A stretch of DNA of 64,000 nt, from positions 1-64,000 of the forward strand of contig CACXBF010000003.1 in assembly GCA_902765855.1 (NCBI GenBank). Reading direction: 5' to 3'. How positions within the stretch are numbered: the stretch's first letter is position 1; every line of letters begins with the position of its first letter. Positions 7,745 through 16,094 of the stretch are shown piece after piece. Source of the DNA: an uncultured Ruminococcus sp. Lineage in GTDB: Bacteria > Bacillota > Clostridia > Oscillospirales > Acutalibacteraceae. The position numbers and the translations under genes were made by a program. The notes under the pieces were generated by a model. That model saw only the letters and a program-made list of their open reading frames with translations. It made no database searches and was not told the origin of the DNA.

Positions 7745-8275
7745 CTATTTCTTCGGATATTCCCAGCTTTTCCGGATATAGACATTGTTATCATGCAGGA
7801 TACGACGGACGGTATCCGCACTCACTCCCAGTGCTTCTCCGATTTCCTGTGGCTTATACCATTCTGAATACATCTGCATGATCATCTCGGCGAGAACTTT
7901 CTTCTTGGCGCACTGATTCGTAACTTCGACTCCATTATCCTTGAGTGCTTTACTGATGGTGTATCTATGACATCCGAACTCCTTGGCAAGTTCATAGGTG
8001 GATTTGCCCTGCTGGTATTTTATAATAATTGTTCGAATTTCTGCGTCCGATAGGCTCTTTTGTTGCTGTTTTATGGTTTTTATGATAGAATCGGGATCGT
8101 AAGACGTGTCTGTGATGTCTGGATTTATTTCAGAATTAACAGGGGTAGAACGATGCTTACGTCGGAAATCGAGTATTGCTCGATAATTGTTCGAGTTGGT
8201 TTCCGTTAGTTCCACCAGATTGTGCAAATCCGAACACAATATTTTTGTGTTCGGATTTTTGGAATAATAACTCAA
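7745..8275 (-). CDS. Helix-turn-helix DNA-binding protein
   Basis: An open frame of 176 codons on the minus strand. The second half holds two consecutive resolvase-like helix-turn-helix units: one around ELAKEFGCHRYTISKAL, the other around EIGEALGVSADTVRRIL. There is no catalytic recombinase domain, so it is a DNA-binding protein only. Both helices resemble those at the C-terminus of serine recombinases, which would fit a role as regulator or accessory factor of the island. The start is uncertain: the longest frame begins with a TTG without a ribosome site, and a perfect 14-bp stem hairpin (8226-8258) lies within the first codons. Translation may begin downstream, or the N-terminus may be a remnant of a larger gene. 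It ends the GC-richer island. Confidence 0.68.
   Translation of the reverse strand: MSYYSKNPNTKILCSDLHNLVELTETNSNNYRAILDFRRKHRSTPVNSEINPDITDTSYDPDSIIKTIKQQQKSLSDAEIRTIIIKYQQGKSTYELAKEFGCHRYTISKALKDNGVEVTNQCAKKKVLAEMIMQMYSEWYKPQEIGEALGVSADTVRRILHDNNVYIRKSWEYPKK
8226..8258. promoter_or_regulatory. Perfect 14-bp stem hairpin in the 5' part of the HTH gene
   Basis: AAATCCGAACACAA (8226-8239) and its exact complement (8245-8258) surround a 5-base loop. On the plus strand it is followed by TT, so it resembles an intrinsic terminator for transcription arriving from the left; on the minus strand it would fold at the mRNA 5' end. Confidence 0.6.
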
Positions 8276-8780
8276 ATATGTTATTGATGAAAAACTATGG
8301 ATGAAATTATTTTTTCATTCATAGTTTTTTTATATTGTATAAAGTATGAATAAATCCGTAAAAAATAGATAATACAAAAAGTAATTTTCGATTGTAGAAT
8401 TAAGATAACTACTATAGGAGAAATTTTTATACTGAGAAATTATAGGTTCATAAGTAATAATGAAAAAGAAATAAAAGAATGTCAGCAATAAAATTAACAT
8501 GTATGGTTATAACAGAATGTATATATGACTTGAAAGACAAGGAATATATCGTAATCTAAAGATTGCATTGAGAGTTATGCAAAAATATATTTTTGCATTA
8601 GTTCTTCGTAGAAAAAGATTTTAAATATGCATCAGAATATTTACATAAATATCCTAATCTATTTTGAGCAGAAAGTTTAATGCTGATATACCTAATCGAA
8701 AGCGGATTACTGGTAATTCATTTTTTATTGTAATTTTTATATTTGCAAAATAAAAAATCCGAGATTTTTGCTATAAAATA
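8276..8780. other. AT-rich gene-free stretch at the island border
   Basis: About 500 bases with stops in all frames and no recognisable gene or RNA. It contains a 16-bp stem hairpin (8291-8306 with 8313-8328, one mismatch, followed by T-rich sequence) that would act as a bidirectional terminator, and a perfect 22-base palindrome at 8577-8598. The composition changes sharply here from the island to AT-rich chromosome. Confidence 0.6.
8577..8598. repeat. Perfect 22-base palindrome
   Basis: ATGCAAAAATA followed by its exact reverse complement, with no spacer. It could be an operator or a DNA-structure site; no gene directly abuts it. Confidence 0.55.
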
Positions 8781-8807
8781 AGACAGCCGTTATGATAACA
8801 GCTGTCT
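8781..8807 (-). terminator. Terminator after the ferredoxin gene
   Basis: An AGACAGC stem with its complement is followed on the minus strand by TATTTTAT, 27 bases past the ferredoxin stop. Confidence 0.75.
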
Positions 8808-8833
8808 TTTAGTTAAATATTAAGTTTTTAAGC

Positions 8834-9004
8834 TTAAGCTTCCTGAGGAGCTCCTACAGGACATACACTTGCACAAGAACCACAGCCAGCACAAGCATCA
8901 GCATCTATTACATATTTGCCGTCACCCTCAGAGATAGCCTCGCAAGGACATTCAGCTGCACATGCACCACAAGCGATGCAATCGTCAGAAATTACATATG
9001 CCAT
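8834..9004 (-). CDS. 2[4Fe-4S] ferredoxin, clostridial type
   Basis: A 56-residue electron carrier with the two cluster motifs of bacterial ferredoxins: CIACGACAAECP and CAGCGSCASVCP, each CxxCxxCxxxCP. It would pass low-potential electrons between enzymes such as pyruvate:ferredoxin oxidoreductase, hydrogenase or radical SAM enzymes in the cytoplasm. The start is fixed by a strong AAGGAGG ten bases ahead of the ATG at 9004. Its own terminator follows, so it is probably monocistronic. The length and cysteine spacing are exactly those of the family. Confidence 0.95.
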   Translation of the reverse strand: MAYVISDDCIACGACAAECPCEAISEGDGKYVIDADACAGCGSCASVCPVGAPQEA

Positions 9005-9143
9005 AGAAAATAACCTCCTTAATAATGATACCTATATTTTATCATAAAATTTTTAAAAATCAAGTATTTTTCAGAAAATTACATAAAATCTCATAGATTA
9101 GATATAACTAACTTGGTATATATTACAACATCTGTGCAAACAT

Positions 9144-10343
9144 TCAGGCTTTTTCAGTTGGCTTGTTTTTCTTGAATTTTTGTGCTAACTTTATTACGCC
9201 TGTAAAAATTCCTTGTCTTGCAATGTCTATTGCCGAGCAGATTATAAATATCTCGAAAATAGTTGCTACTACAAATATTATTCCTAAGAAATTATTATAG
9301 AGATTCGGGTCGCCAAGTTCATTATGCGACCAAATGAAACCTCTCATAAGAGGATGTTCATGTATGGCATATATTCCAATAGTTGTTCCGGCGATGTAGT
9401 TGACAACTTTTGATTTGAATTGAAAGCCTCTGAAAAATAGGAATATTGAAACTGATTCAAGTATTACCAATGGGTTTGAAAATTGTCCGAAAACAGCACT
9501 ATTATAAAGCCCTACTTTATTGAGCATAACATTGCCGAGGAAATAATAGAGCGAAAAATCTATTATGCAAAGTCCTACAAAATAGCCAAGGTATTTAAAG
9601 TGTAGCTTTTCATCGTCTGCGACAAAGCGTTTGAGATAAGCACCTATAATAAACATAAATAGGAAAGAAATCATAGATTTTCCATATTCAATAGGTAGAA
9701 CTTTGGTAGTAGAGAATATTTCCTTCAAACCACCCATAGTTGAAATTGTTGGGTAGATTGATAGAAATACGAAAAGAAGTCCGAGAAGAATCTTAAATTG
9801 CTTTTTATCAATTTCAACAAGGACTTTATTTATGAAAGGTGAGAGGAGCAAAATTATAACATAGTTTGTTAAAAAATACCATTGCTTTGAAAGTAGAGGG
9901 AAAAACATTTTGATAATAGAATAAACTGCAAAGCGTCCGGAAAGGTCATGCATAGTGTCTATTTTAAGCTTATCGGCAGATGTAAGGTTATCTGCTGTTT
10001 CATTTGGAATAGAAAAACCATTATAGTTATAAACTATGAATGCAAAGATTGTAAGTAAAATAGAATAAAAAAGCATAGTTGCATATACTTTTGGTATGCG
10101 TCGATAGCTTTTTTTGAAATCAAGTACATCTTTACTCATAAAATAGCCTGTAATAATCATAAAGACATTAACAGGTGTTCTGAAAAAAGACCATATAAGG
10201 TCGCTTGTTGCTTCAAAACCACCATTCTGAGCATTAGAAAGCTGATTAAGTCCACCATATGTATAGGCATGAAGTACGATAATCATAAGCATACAAATAA
10301 TTCTTAAAAGCTCTATGCCCGATTTTCTCTGTGCTTTTTGCAT
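9144..10343 (-). CDS. Membrane acyltransferase (acyltransferase family 3)
   Basis: A 399-residue integral membrane protein with about ten hydrophobic segments. The N-terminus (SGIELLRIICMLMIIVLHAYTYGG) has the Glu/Arg and His pattern typical of the acyltransferase_3/OatA-NodX family, whose members move acetyl or other acyl groups onto sugars or cell-surface polymers. No extracytoplasmic SGNH domain is present, so it is not a full OatA. The C-terminus is basic (KFKKNKPTEKA). It lies last in a minus-strand run behind maf, rsmI and the methyltransferase, with a 39-base gap to maf and CTCC-type ribosome site upstream. The acceptor cannot be predicted. Confidence 0.85.
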   Translation of the reverse strand: MQKAQRKSGIELLRIICMLMIIVLHAYTYGGLNQLSNAQNGGFEATSDLIWSFFRTPVNVFMIITGYFMSKDVLDFKKSYRRIPKVYATMLFYSILLTIFAFIVYNYNGFSIPNETADNLTSADKLKIDTMHDLSGRFAVYSIIKMFFPLLSKQWYFLTNYVIILLLSPFINKVLVEIDKKQFKILLGLLFVFLSIYPTISTMGGLKEIFSTTKVLPIEYGKSMISFLFMFIIGAYLKRFVADDEKLHFKYLGYFVGLCIIDFSLYYFLGNVMLNKVGLYNSAVFGQFSNPLVILESVSIFLFFRGFQFKSKVVNYIAGTTIGIYAIHEHPLMRGFIWSHNELGDPNLYNNFLGIIFVVATIFEIFIICSAIDIARQGIFTGVIKLAQKFKKNKPTEKA

Positions 10344-10382
10344 GAAATTCCTCCAATTACTTTTTAAATTAAGATTATGAAA

Positions 10383-10976
10383 TTATTTTTTGCTTTTTTG
10401 TTCGACTTGTTTTTCATATTCCATCAAAAGTTCACTTGCTTCTCGTGCAATTCTTGAGATTGGCATACCAACAACATTATAATAATCACCGTTTATTCCT
10501 TTTACAAATAATGCACCGTGACTTTGTATTCCATAGCCACCGGCTTTATCATAGGGTTCAGTTGTATTGACATAACTTTCTATTTCATTTTCGGTCAACT
10601 CGAAAAACTCAACTTCAGTTGAAACGCTAAAGCAACGCTCTAAACCTCTGTAATTTATACAGCAGCCGGTTATGACTTTATGGGTATTGCCTGAAAGCAA
10701 TCTGAGCATACGCCTTGCGTGTTCGGTATTTATAGGCTTATTAAGAATTTTGCCATCAATTATAACCGAAGTGTCACAGCCTATTACCATAGCGTCGCGA
10801 TGACCTTTGGATATATATTTTGCCTTTTGAGTTGCAATATACTGCGGTTTAAGCTCAAGCTCAATATCTGATGGTGCAATTTCATTTATATCGGGCGGAA
10901 TACAGATAAAATCATCTGTAAGAATACTCATAATCTCACGCCTTCTCGGAGAAGACGACGCCAAAATAACATTCAT
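10383..10976 (-). CDS. maf: Maf-like nucleoside triphosphate pyrophosphatase
   Basis: A 197-residue Maf/YhdE family protein; these hydrolyse non-canonical or pyrimidine nucleoside triphosphates (dTTP/UTP or modified bases) to monophosphates. The N-terminal signature ILASSSPRRREIMS, the acidic GCDTSV loop and the KAGGYGIQ motif are all present, and the length is typical. The ATG at 10976 has AGGAGG upstream. The gene is followed by the acyltransferase and preceded by rsmI on the same strand, so an operon is likely. Clostridial genomes often keep maf near cell-division or housekeeping genes. Confidence 0.93.
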   Translation of the reverse strand: MNVILASSSPRRREIMSILTDDFICIPPDINEIAPSDIELELKPQYIATQKAKYISKGHRDAMVIGCDTSVIIDGKILNKPINTEHARRMLRLLSGNTHKVITGCCINYRGLERCFSVSTEVEFFELTENEIESYVNTTEPYDKAGGYGIQSHGALFVKGINGDYYNVVGMPISRIAREASELLMEYEKQVEQKSKK

Positions 10977-11016
10977 AAAATTTCCTCCTAAAAATTTTTA
11001 CCCCTAAAAAATATAA

Positions 11017-11838
11017 TTATACTATCTCTTTATAAATATCAGCCTTTTTAATGCCTGAAAGTTCAGATGCTTTTTTAGCTGCTTCTGATGGTTTAGAACC
11101 GCTCTCCATAAGTTCTTTTGCAAAGCTTACTGCATCCTCAAGAGTCATTTCTTTTTCCTCTATGATAGGAGCTCCCTCTATTACAAGAACGATTTCACCT
11201 TTTAATGAACCATCGCCGTACTTTTCATAGGCTTCCGGCAAGGTTGTACGAATGACTTCCTCGTGAACCTTAGTAAGCTCACGAACGATAGAAACTCTAC
11301 GATTACCGAATGCCTGAGCCATATCTTTTAAGGTTGCACTAAGCTTATGCGGAGCTTCATAGAATACCATAGTTCTATGCTCATCACGCAATGAGAGCAA
11401 ATGTTCATGACGGCTTTTTTTATTCATGCTGAGAAAGCCCTCAAAGGTAAATCTTCCAGTTGGAAGTCCTGAGATTGCAAGAGCAGATGCCATTGCCGTA
11501 GGTCCCGGAACAACGCTTACTTCAATTCCTCTTTCTGCACACTGCATAACAAGCTGTTCGCCTGGGTCTGAAACCGCAGGCATACCTGCGTCTGTTACTA
11601 TGGCACAATTTTCTCCGTTTTCAATTCTTTCACAAACAATCTCGCCACGCTCACGCATATTGTGCTCGTGATAGCTTATCATAGGAGTTTTAATTTCAAA
11701 TTTATTTAGTAGTTTGAGTGTAACTCTTGTATCTTCTGCCGCAATGAAATCTACATTTCTGAGAGTTTCTATTGCACGAGGAGAGAAGTCTGAAAGATTT
11801 CCTATTGGTGTGCCGACTACATATAATTTTCCGTTCAT
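11017..11838 (-). CDS. rsmI: 16S rRNA (cytidine-2'-O)-methyltransferase RsmI
   Basis: A 273-residue SAM-dependent enzyme that methylates the ribose of C1402 in the decoding centre of 16S rRNA. The tetrapyrrole-methylase fold is recognisable from LYVVGTPIGNLSDFSPRA at the N-terminus, AAEDTRVT, the glycine-rich TDAGMPAVSDPG loop and VPGPTAMASALAISGLP. A short C-terminal helical domain follows. The gene starts 21 bases after the stop of the upstream methyltransferase gene, indicating cotranscription. This pairing of yfiC-like and rsmI genes is common in Firmicutes. Confidence 0.95.
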   Translation of the reverse strand: MNGKLYVVGTPIGNLSDFSPRAIETLRNVDFIAAEDTRVTLKLLNKFEIKTPMISYHEHNMRERGEIVCERIENGENCAIVTDAGMPAVSDPGEQLVMQCAERGIEVSVVPGPTAMASALAISGLPTGRFTFEGFLSMNKKSRHEHLLSLRDEHRTMVFYEAPHKLSATLKDMAQAFGNRRVSIVRELTKVHEEVIRTTLPEAYEKYGDGSLKGEIVLVIEGAPIIEEKEMTLEDAVSFAKELMESGSKPSEAAKKASELSGIKKADIYKEIV

Positions 11839-11859
11839 AATTCACCTTATATTTTTAAA

Positions 11860-12612
11860 TTATTTTTGATGACCATGTGCGAATGAGCCATAGATTTCGA
11901 GCATTTCCTGACTGCATTTTCCAAAATCGTCTTCGAGCAGAAGTGTAGGTTCAACTTTTAATCCGCCTTTATTTCCGCCTCGTCTGCCCTCAATCAAAAG
12001 TAACTTAGGAGTTTTTTTCGTATTAAGCTGAACGAAACGCAGGCGTTTAGGCTCAATATTATATTTACGCATAGCCTCTGTTATATCCGGAAGGCGTTCA
12101 GGTCGCTGACATATGCAAAATCTTCCGCCAAACTGCAAAAGCTTTGATGCACAGGCGGTTATATCGTCAATAGTACATTCGCTTTCGTGCCTTGCAGCTT
12201 TAAGGGAACTATCAGGATTTACTATTCCCGTACCCTCGGCTTTATATGGAGGATTGCACACAACAAGGTTATATATGCCAAAGGTTGTAATTCCATTTAG
12301 ATTTCGCAAATCAGCATTTACTATATTGATTTTATCTTTAAGCTTATTATGCTCAACACTGCGACAAGCCATATCATAGGCTTCTTGCTGAATTTCTACG
12401 CCGAGAATATTTTTAGGCGTGGTTGCAGATTCTCTGCACCAAATCAGTGGTATAGTTCCACAGCCACAGCCGAGGTCACAAGCAAGGTCTGATTTTTTAG
12501 GCTTTGCAAAGCTTGCGAGCAGAACGGTATCTGTCCAGAAAATATGCCTTTTTGAAACAATAACTTCAATACCGCTTCCGAGAGGTTCAAATTTTTCGCC
12601 TTCTGAAAGCAT
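11860..12612 (-). CDS. tRNA1(Val) N6-adenine methyltransferase family protein (TrmN6/YfiC-like)
   Basis: A 250-residue class I SAM methyltransferase. The SAM site DLGCGCGTIPL (about residues 45-55) and the catalytic NPPY motif of N6-adenine methyltransferases (VVCNPPYKAEGTG) are clear. The C-terminal RRGGNKGGLKVEPTLLL is typical of the Firmicutes YabB/TrmN6 branch. Family members methylate tRNA adenine 37 or other bases; the exact substrate in this group is not certain. It is the first gene of the minus-strand run that continues with rsmI and maf. Its upstream gap faces a palindromic repeat element shared with coaBC. Confidence 0.87.
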   Translation of the reverse strand: MLSEGEKFEPLGSGIEVIVSKRHIFWTDTVLLASFAKPKKSDLACDLGCGCGTIPLIWCRESATTPKNILGVEIQQEAYDMACRSVEHNKLKDKINIVNADLRNLNGITTFGIYNLVVCNPPYKAEGTGIVNPDSSLKAARHESECTIDDITACASKLLQFGGRFCICQRPERLPDITEAMRKYNIEPKRLRFVQLNTKKTPKLLLIEGRRGGNKGGLKVEPTLLLEDDFGKCSQEMLEIYGSFAHGHQK

Positions 12613-12789
12613 TTAATCACCACTTTTCGTGCAAGATTCAATATTCAACATAATAAACCAAATATTGACATATATTTTAATTTTATCACATTTATATCAA
12701 TATGTAAATTGTCATATTGTTTAAAGTTCAGCTTGAGGGCTGATAATTTGACATTGGTTTAGCTTTTGCTTATAATTGTTAGAGAAATA

Positions 12790-12985
12790 AAGTGATTAGT
12801 GGGCGAACTATGTTCGCCCACTTAGAGAGAAAGAAATGTTAAGGGCGTTGCCCTTAAAACCCATGAGGGACTCTGTCCCTCAACCCTGCGAGCAGCTTTC
12901 ACCAGCAAAGCTGGTGTAGAAAAGGCTCGAGCGAAACTTTTAAGTGTCTTGGGAAAGTTTGGTTAGCAAATCGTAGTGTTCGCCC
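12790..12985 (-). repeat. Modular palindromic intergenic element, copy 1
   Basis: Consecutive hairpins: GGGCGAAC/GTTCGCCC (12801-12819), AAGGGC/GCCCTT (12841-12855), GAGGGAC/GTCCCTC (12865-12881), then a GCGAGC...GGCTCG arm pair that is split by an extra palindrome CACCAGC/GCTGGTG (12900-12916). It ends with AAACTTTTAAGTGTCTTGGGAAAG and TTAGC. The same modules in the same order, mostly in reverse complement, recur near 16.8, 35.7 and 40.4 kb. The gap 12613-13042 holds nothing else recognisable apart from AT-rich sequence next to the two genes. Confidence 0.8.
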
Positions 12986-13042
12986 GTTTGCCGCCTTGAG
13001 AAAGTTTTTTAGAAAATATTTTTTGTGGAGAGAAGGATTATA

Positions 13043-14236
13043 ATGCTAAAAGGAAAAACCGTACTTCTCGGTGTGAGCGGCGGAATTGCCGCCTATAAAA
13101 TGCCGAATCTTGCCCGTATGCTTATAAAAGCCGGGGCAGAGGTTCATGTTATTATGACTAAAAATGCCTGTGAGTTTATAACTCCATTTACTTTTGAAAC
13201 ACTCACAAAGCATAAGTGCATAGTTGATACCTTTGATAAAAACTTTGAATATAGCGTTGAGCATGTTTCTCTTGCAAAAAAAGCCGATTTGCTTATAATA
13301 GCTCCTGCAACAGCAAATGTAATTGCAAAGCTTGCTTGTGGAATCGCAGATGATATGCTTACTACAACGGCTCTTGCTTGCAACTGTCCGAAGATTATAG
13401 CGCCTGCTATGAATACCAATATGTATAATAATCCGATTACACTTGATAACATACAAAAGTTAAAGCACTACGGTTATGAAGAAATTCCGCCTGAATCAGG
13501 TATACTTGCAAACGGTGATATTGGTAACGGCAGACTTCCGAACGAATCGCTTTTATTTGATTATGTTCTTAAAGCAATAGCACTTCCACATGATATGGAC
13601 GGGATGAGGGTTCTTGTTACAGCAGGAGCAACCTGTGAGAGCATAGACCCTGTGAGATATATTACAAATCATTCGACTGGAAAAATGGGAGCGGCTCTTG
13701 CAAAAAGAGCTATGCTGAGGGGTGCAAAGGTTACGCTTATTGCAGGAAAAACCGAATGTGAGCTTCCGAATTTTGTTAATATAATTAAAGTTACAAGTGC
13801 AGAGGATATGTATAATGCAGTTAGAGCTTGTGCTTATAAACAGGATATTATAATAAAGGCGGCAGCTGTTGCAGATTATACGCCAAAGATTGTTGCTGAA
13901 CAGAAAATAAAGAAAAATGACGGAGATATGTCTATAGAACTTGAACGCACTAAGGATATTCTTAAAAGCTTGGGTGAGTCTAAGCGTGAAGGTCAGCTTA
14001 TATGCGGTTTTTCTATGGAAACCGAAAATCTTCTTGAAAATTCACGCAAAAAGCTTAAAAAGAAAAATGCTGATATGATAGTTGCAAATTCAATAAGTGA
14101 TAAGGGTGCGGGCTTTGGTGTAGATACTAATATAGTAACTATTATCACTGAAAGTGATGAGCTTTCTCTTGGATTGCTTTCAAAAGACGCTGTTGCAGAT
14201 GAGATACTGACAAAACTTATAGATATGAAAGGTTGA
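13043..14236 (+). CDS. coaBC: Bifunctional phosphopantothenoylcysteine decarboxylase / phosphopantothenate-cysteine ligase
   Basis: Catalyses two steps of coenzyme A synthesis: coupling of cysteine to 4'-phosphopantothenate (CoaB) and decarboxylation to 4'-phosphopantetheine (CoaC, FMN-dependent). The 397-residue protein has CoaC first (GKTVLLGVSGGIAAYKM; catalytic His in VEHVSLAKKADL; PAMNTNMYNNP flavoprotein motif) and CoaB from about residue 190 (VLVTAGATCESIDPVRYI, NHSTGKMGAALA, KKKNADMIVAN). The ATG at 13043 is preferred over a GTG at 13025 because GGAGAGAAGG lies between them. A modular repeat element lies directly upstream. A hypothetical gene follows within 5 bases. Confidence 0.95.
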   Translation: MLKGKTVLLGVSGGIAAYKMPNLARMLIKAGAEVHVIMTKNACEFITPFTFETLTKHKCIVDTFDKNFEYSVEHVSLAKKADLLIIAPATANVIAKLACGIADDMLTTTALACNCPKIIAPAMNTNMYNNPITLDNIQKLKHYGYEEIPPESGILANGDIGNGRLPNESLLFDYVLKAIALPHDMDGMRVLVTAGATCESIDPVRYITNHSTGKMGAALAKRAMLRGAKVTLIAGKTECELPNFVNIIKVTSAEDMYNAVRACAYKQDIIIKAAAVADYTPKIVAEQKIKKNDGDMSIELERTKDILKSLGESKREGQLICGFSMETENLLENSRKKLKKKNADMIVANSISDKGAGFGVDTNIVTIITESDELSLGLLSKDAVADEILTKLIDMKG

Positions 14237-14240
14237 ATTT

Positions 14241-14756
14241 TTGAAATATAATATGTTTATGCAACGAAAAAAGCAAAGAGGACAATACAGGAAATTAAAG
14301 TCGATGTTTAAGGAAATAGACAAATTTACTCCATTTGAAAGAATTGTTGGAGAATTTGAGGAATTTAAAGTTCCAAGTGATATGTTTATTGAGCATAGGT
14401 GTACAAGTGGAAAGATAAAAACGGAATTTTGCAGAAAATGGCTTGAAACCACAGAACGCTTTATTGCAGATAAACCTTCAGACATTAAGTTCTGTAAGGT
14501 TACTTCTGTATTATCATTTCCTAATCTATGGAGTTCTAAGATTATTATTTTCTATGATGAGAAATACTGGAGTGAATTTTGGAATCGAACGGAACTATAT
14601 CAATATTGGACTCCAATTTCTGATGATATTTCATTTGTCAGAAAACGAAATATAAAAACTTCACTTCAGGAATATGGCTACTATGAGAAATTTATAGATG
14701 AGGATTTTATATTTAAAGATGAATTATGGTTTTATGGAGAGTTACCTTGTATATGA
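14241..14756 (+). CDS. Uncharacterised protein, possibly DUF3916
   Basis: A 171-residue soluble protein rich in aromatic and basic residues. It starts with a basic segment (MQRKKQRGQYRKL), has TSGKIKTEFCRKWLETT in the middle, and repeated Trp/Tyr motifs in the C-terminal half (YDEKYWSEFW, YQYWTPI). The overall pattern recalls DUF3916, but I cannot confirm this. No signal peptide or membrane segment is seen. It begins 5 bases after coaBC and may be translationally coupled to it; a separate promoter precedes the next gene. Confidence 0.6.
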   Translation: MKYNMFMQRKKQRGQYRKLKSMFKEIDKFTPFERIVGEFEEFKVPSDMFIEHRCTSGKIKTEFCRKWLETTERFIADKPSDIKFCKVTSVLSFPNLWSSKIIIFYDEKYWSEFWNRTELYQYWTPISDDISFVRKRNIKTSLQEYGYYEKFIDEDFIFKDELWFYGELPCI

Positions 14757-14809
14757 TTTCAGAAAATAGTATGTATTGAAATAATTATATAAAAATGATG
14801 AAATGGCAG

Positions 14810-14838
14810 TTTACTTTTATTTCATATTGTAATATAAT
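14810..14838 (+). promoter_or_regulatory. Promoter for the 14.9-kb gene
   Basis: TTTACT (14810-14815), a 17-base spacer and a perfect TATAAT (14833-14838), 40 bases before the next start codon. It reads as a sigma-A type promoter. Confidence 0.55.
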
Positions 14839-14877
14839 AATGCTATTATCAAACATTAAAGAAAGGATTGTTACTTT

Positions 14878-15282
14878 ATGAAAAAACTTATAGGAATTAT
14901 CATCGGTCTTGTATTAATCTGTGTGATTACTTATTTCGGCTTCTCTTTTTATATCTCACAGATGACTAAAGAGCTTGTTGAATCTTCTTGGAAGCATGAG
15001 GACGTTTTGCCGGAAAAATATGAGGGCGTTCTTAATCTTTACACATATGAGCAGTTGGATTGGATGCACAAAGCAAATTCTTTACGCCATAAAGCTGTAA
15101 AAGAGGAATTGAGCTATCCTTCTACTAAATGGCGTTTTAATTCTGCGACAACTACATATTATTATACAATTACAAATTCAGATACCGGCGTTGCTGTTAC
15201 CGGTTGCGATAATGTAAGATGCACTATCGAATGGGAATATAAAGATGGTAAATGGATAGTAAAAAGCTTTAAAGAAGGATAA
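14878..15282 (+). CDS. Uncharacterised membrane-anchored protein
   Basis: A 134-residue protein with one N-terminal hydrophobic segment (LIGIIIGLVLICVITYFGF, residues 4-22) lacking a lipobox, so it is probably anchored with its C-terminal 100 residues outside. The outer part ends in a beta-rich stretch (YYYTITNSDTGVAV, then CTIEWEYKDGKWIVKSF) with two nearby cysteines (GCDNVRC) that could form a disulphide. The fold may be NTF2-like by its terminal strand pattern, which is only a guess. AAAGAAAGGA precedes the ATG. The amidohydrolase gene starts 3 bases after the stop, so they are cotranscribed. Confidence 0.65.
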   Translation: MKKLIGIIIGLVLICVITYFGFSFYISQMTKELVESSWKHEDVLPEKYEGVLNLYTYEQLDWMHKANSLRHKAVKEELSYPSTKWRFNSATTTYYYTITNSDTGVAVTGCDNVRCTIEWEYKDGKWIVKSFKEG

Positions 15283-15284
15283 TT

Positions 15285-16094
15285 ATGTCATTTAATAATA
15301 TTATAAATTTTCATGCACACATATACCCCGAGAATATTGCCGACAGAGCAACTCAAAGCGTCTCTGATGGTTACGGTATAAAAATGGATTATAATGGAAC
15401 CCTTGAGCAGCTTATTCAAGATGGTAAGAAATCGGGTGTTACTCAGTTTGCGGTTCAGTCTGTCGCAGTTACTCCAAAAACAGTACAAAGTATAAATAAT
15501 TTTATTGCTAAGAAATGTTCAGAAAATCCAGATATACTTTTTGGTTTGGGTACACTTCACCCCGATATGGAAAATCCCGAAGAAGAAATAGAACGCTGTA
15601 TATCTCTTGGCTTAAAGGGAATAAAACTTCACCCGGATTCACAGCGTTTTCTTATGGATAGCGATAAGGCTATGAGAATTTATGAAATGCTTGAGGGCAG
15701 ATTGCCTATACTTATGCACTGCGGAGATTATCGTTTTCAATATTCACGCCCAGAAAGGCTTGCAAATGTTCTTGACGCTTTTCCAAAGTTGACGGTTGTT
15801 GCTGCACATTTCGGCGGTTGGTCACTTTGGGATTTAGCCTTGGAATACCTTGAGGATAAGAATTGCTATCTTGATACTTCAAGCTCTATGATGTATTTAG
15901 GTCAGCGTAGAAGTAAAGAACTGATTAAGGCATATGGTGCTGAAAGAATGTTATTTGGCACAGATTATCCTATGTGGAATTCTGCTGATGATATAAAAAT
16001 GCTCGAAAAAATGGAGCTTTCTCAAGATGAATATGAATTGATATTCAGAAAAAATGCTCTTAAAGTTCTGAAGATAGAGGAGGAGAACAAGTGA
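15285..16094 (+). CDS. Amidohydrolase family metal-dependent hydrolase
   Basis: A 269-residue TIM-barrel enzyme of the amidohydrolase-2 type. Visible metal-ligand positions are the N-terminal HAH motif (NFHAHIYPE), a KLHPDSQ lysine/histidine strand, ILMHCGDY, VVAAHFGG and the terminal Asp in LFGTDYPMW. The family includes decarboxylases and hydrolases of small carboxylic or aromatic compounds; the substrate cannot be told. It overlaps the downstream DUF6062 gene by 4 bases (ATGA-type coupling), and that pairing suggests a common task. AAGGATAATT precedes the ATG. Confidence 0.87.
   Translation: MSFNNIINFHAHIYPENIADRATQSVSDGYGIKMDYNGTLEQLIQDGKKSGVTQFAVQSVAVTPKTVQSINNFIAKKCSENPDILFGLGTLHPDMENPEEEIERCISLGLKGIKLHPDSQRFLMDSDKAMRIYEMLEGRLPILMHCGDYRFQYSRPERLANVLDAFPKLTVVAAHFGGWSLWDLALEYLEDKNCYLDTSSSMMYLGQRRSKELIKAYGAERMLFGTDYPMWNSADDIKMLEKMELSQDEYELIFRKNALKVLKIEEENK

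Noticed and set aside
8276-8780. Structured non-coding RNA in the AT-rich gap
   Set aside because: Only isolated palindromes were found; no conserved RNA class could be recognised.
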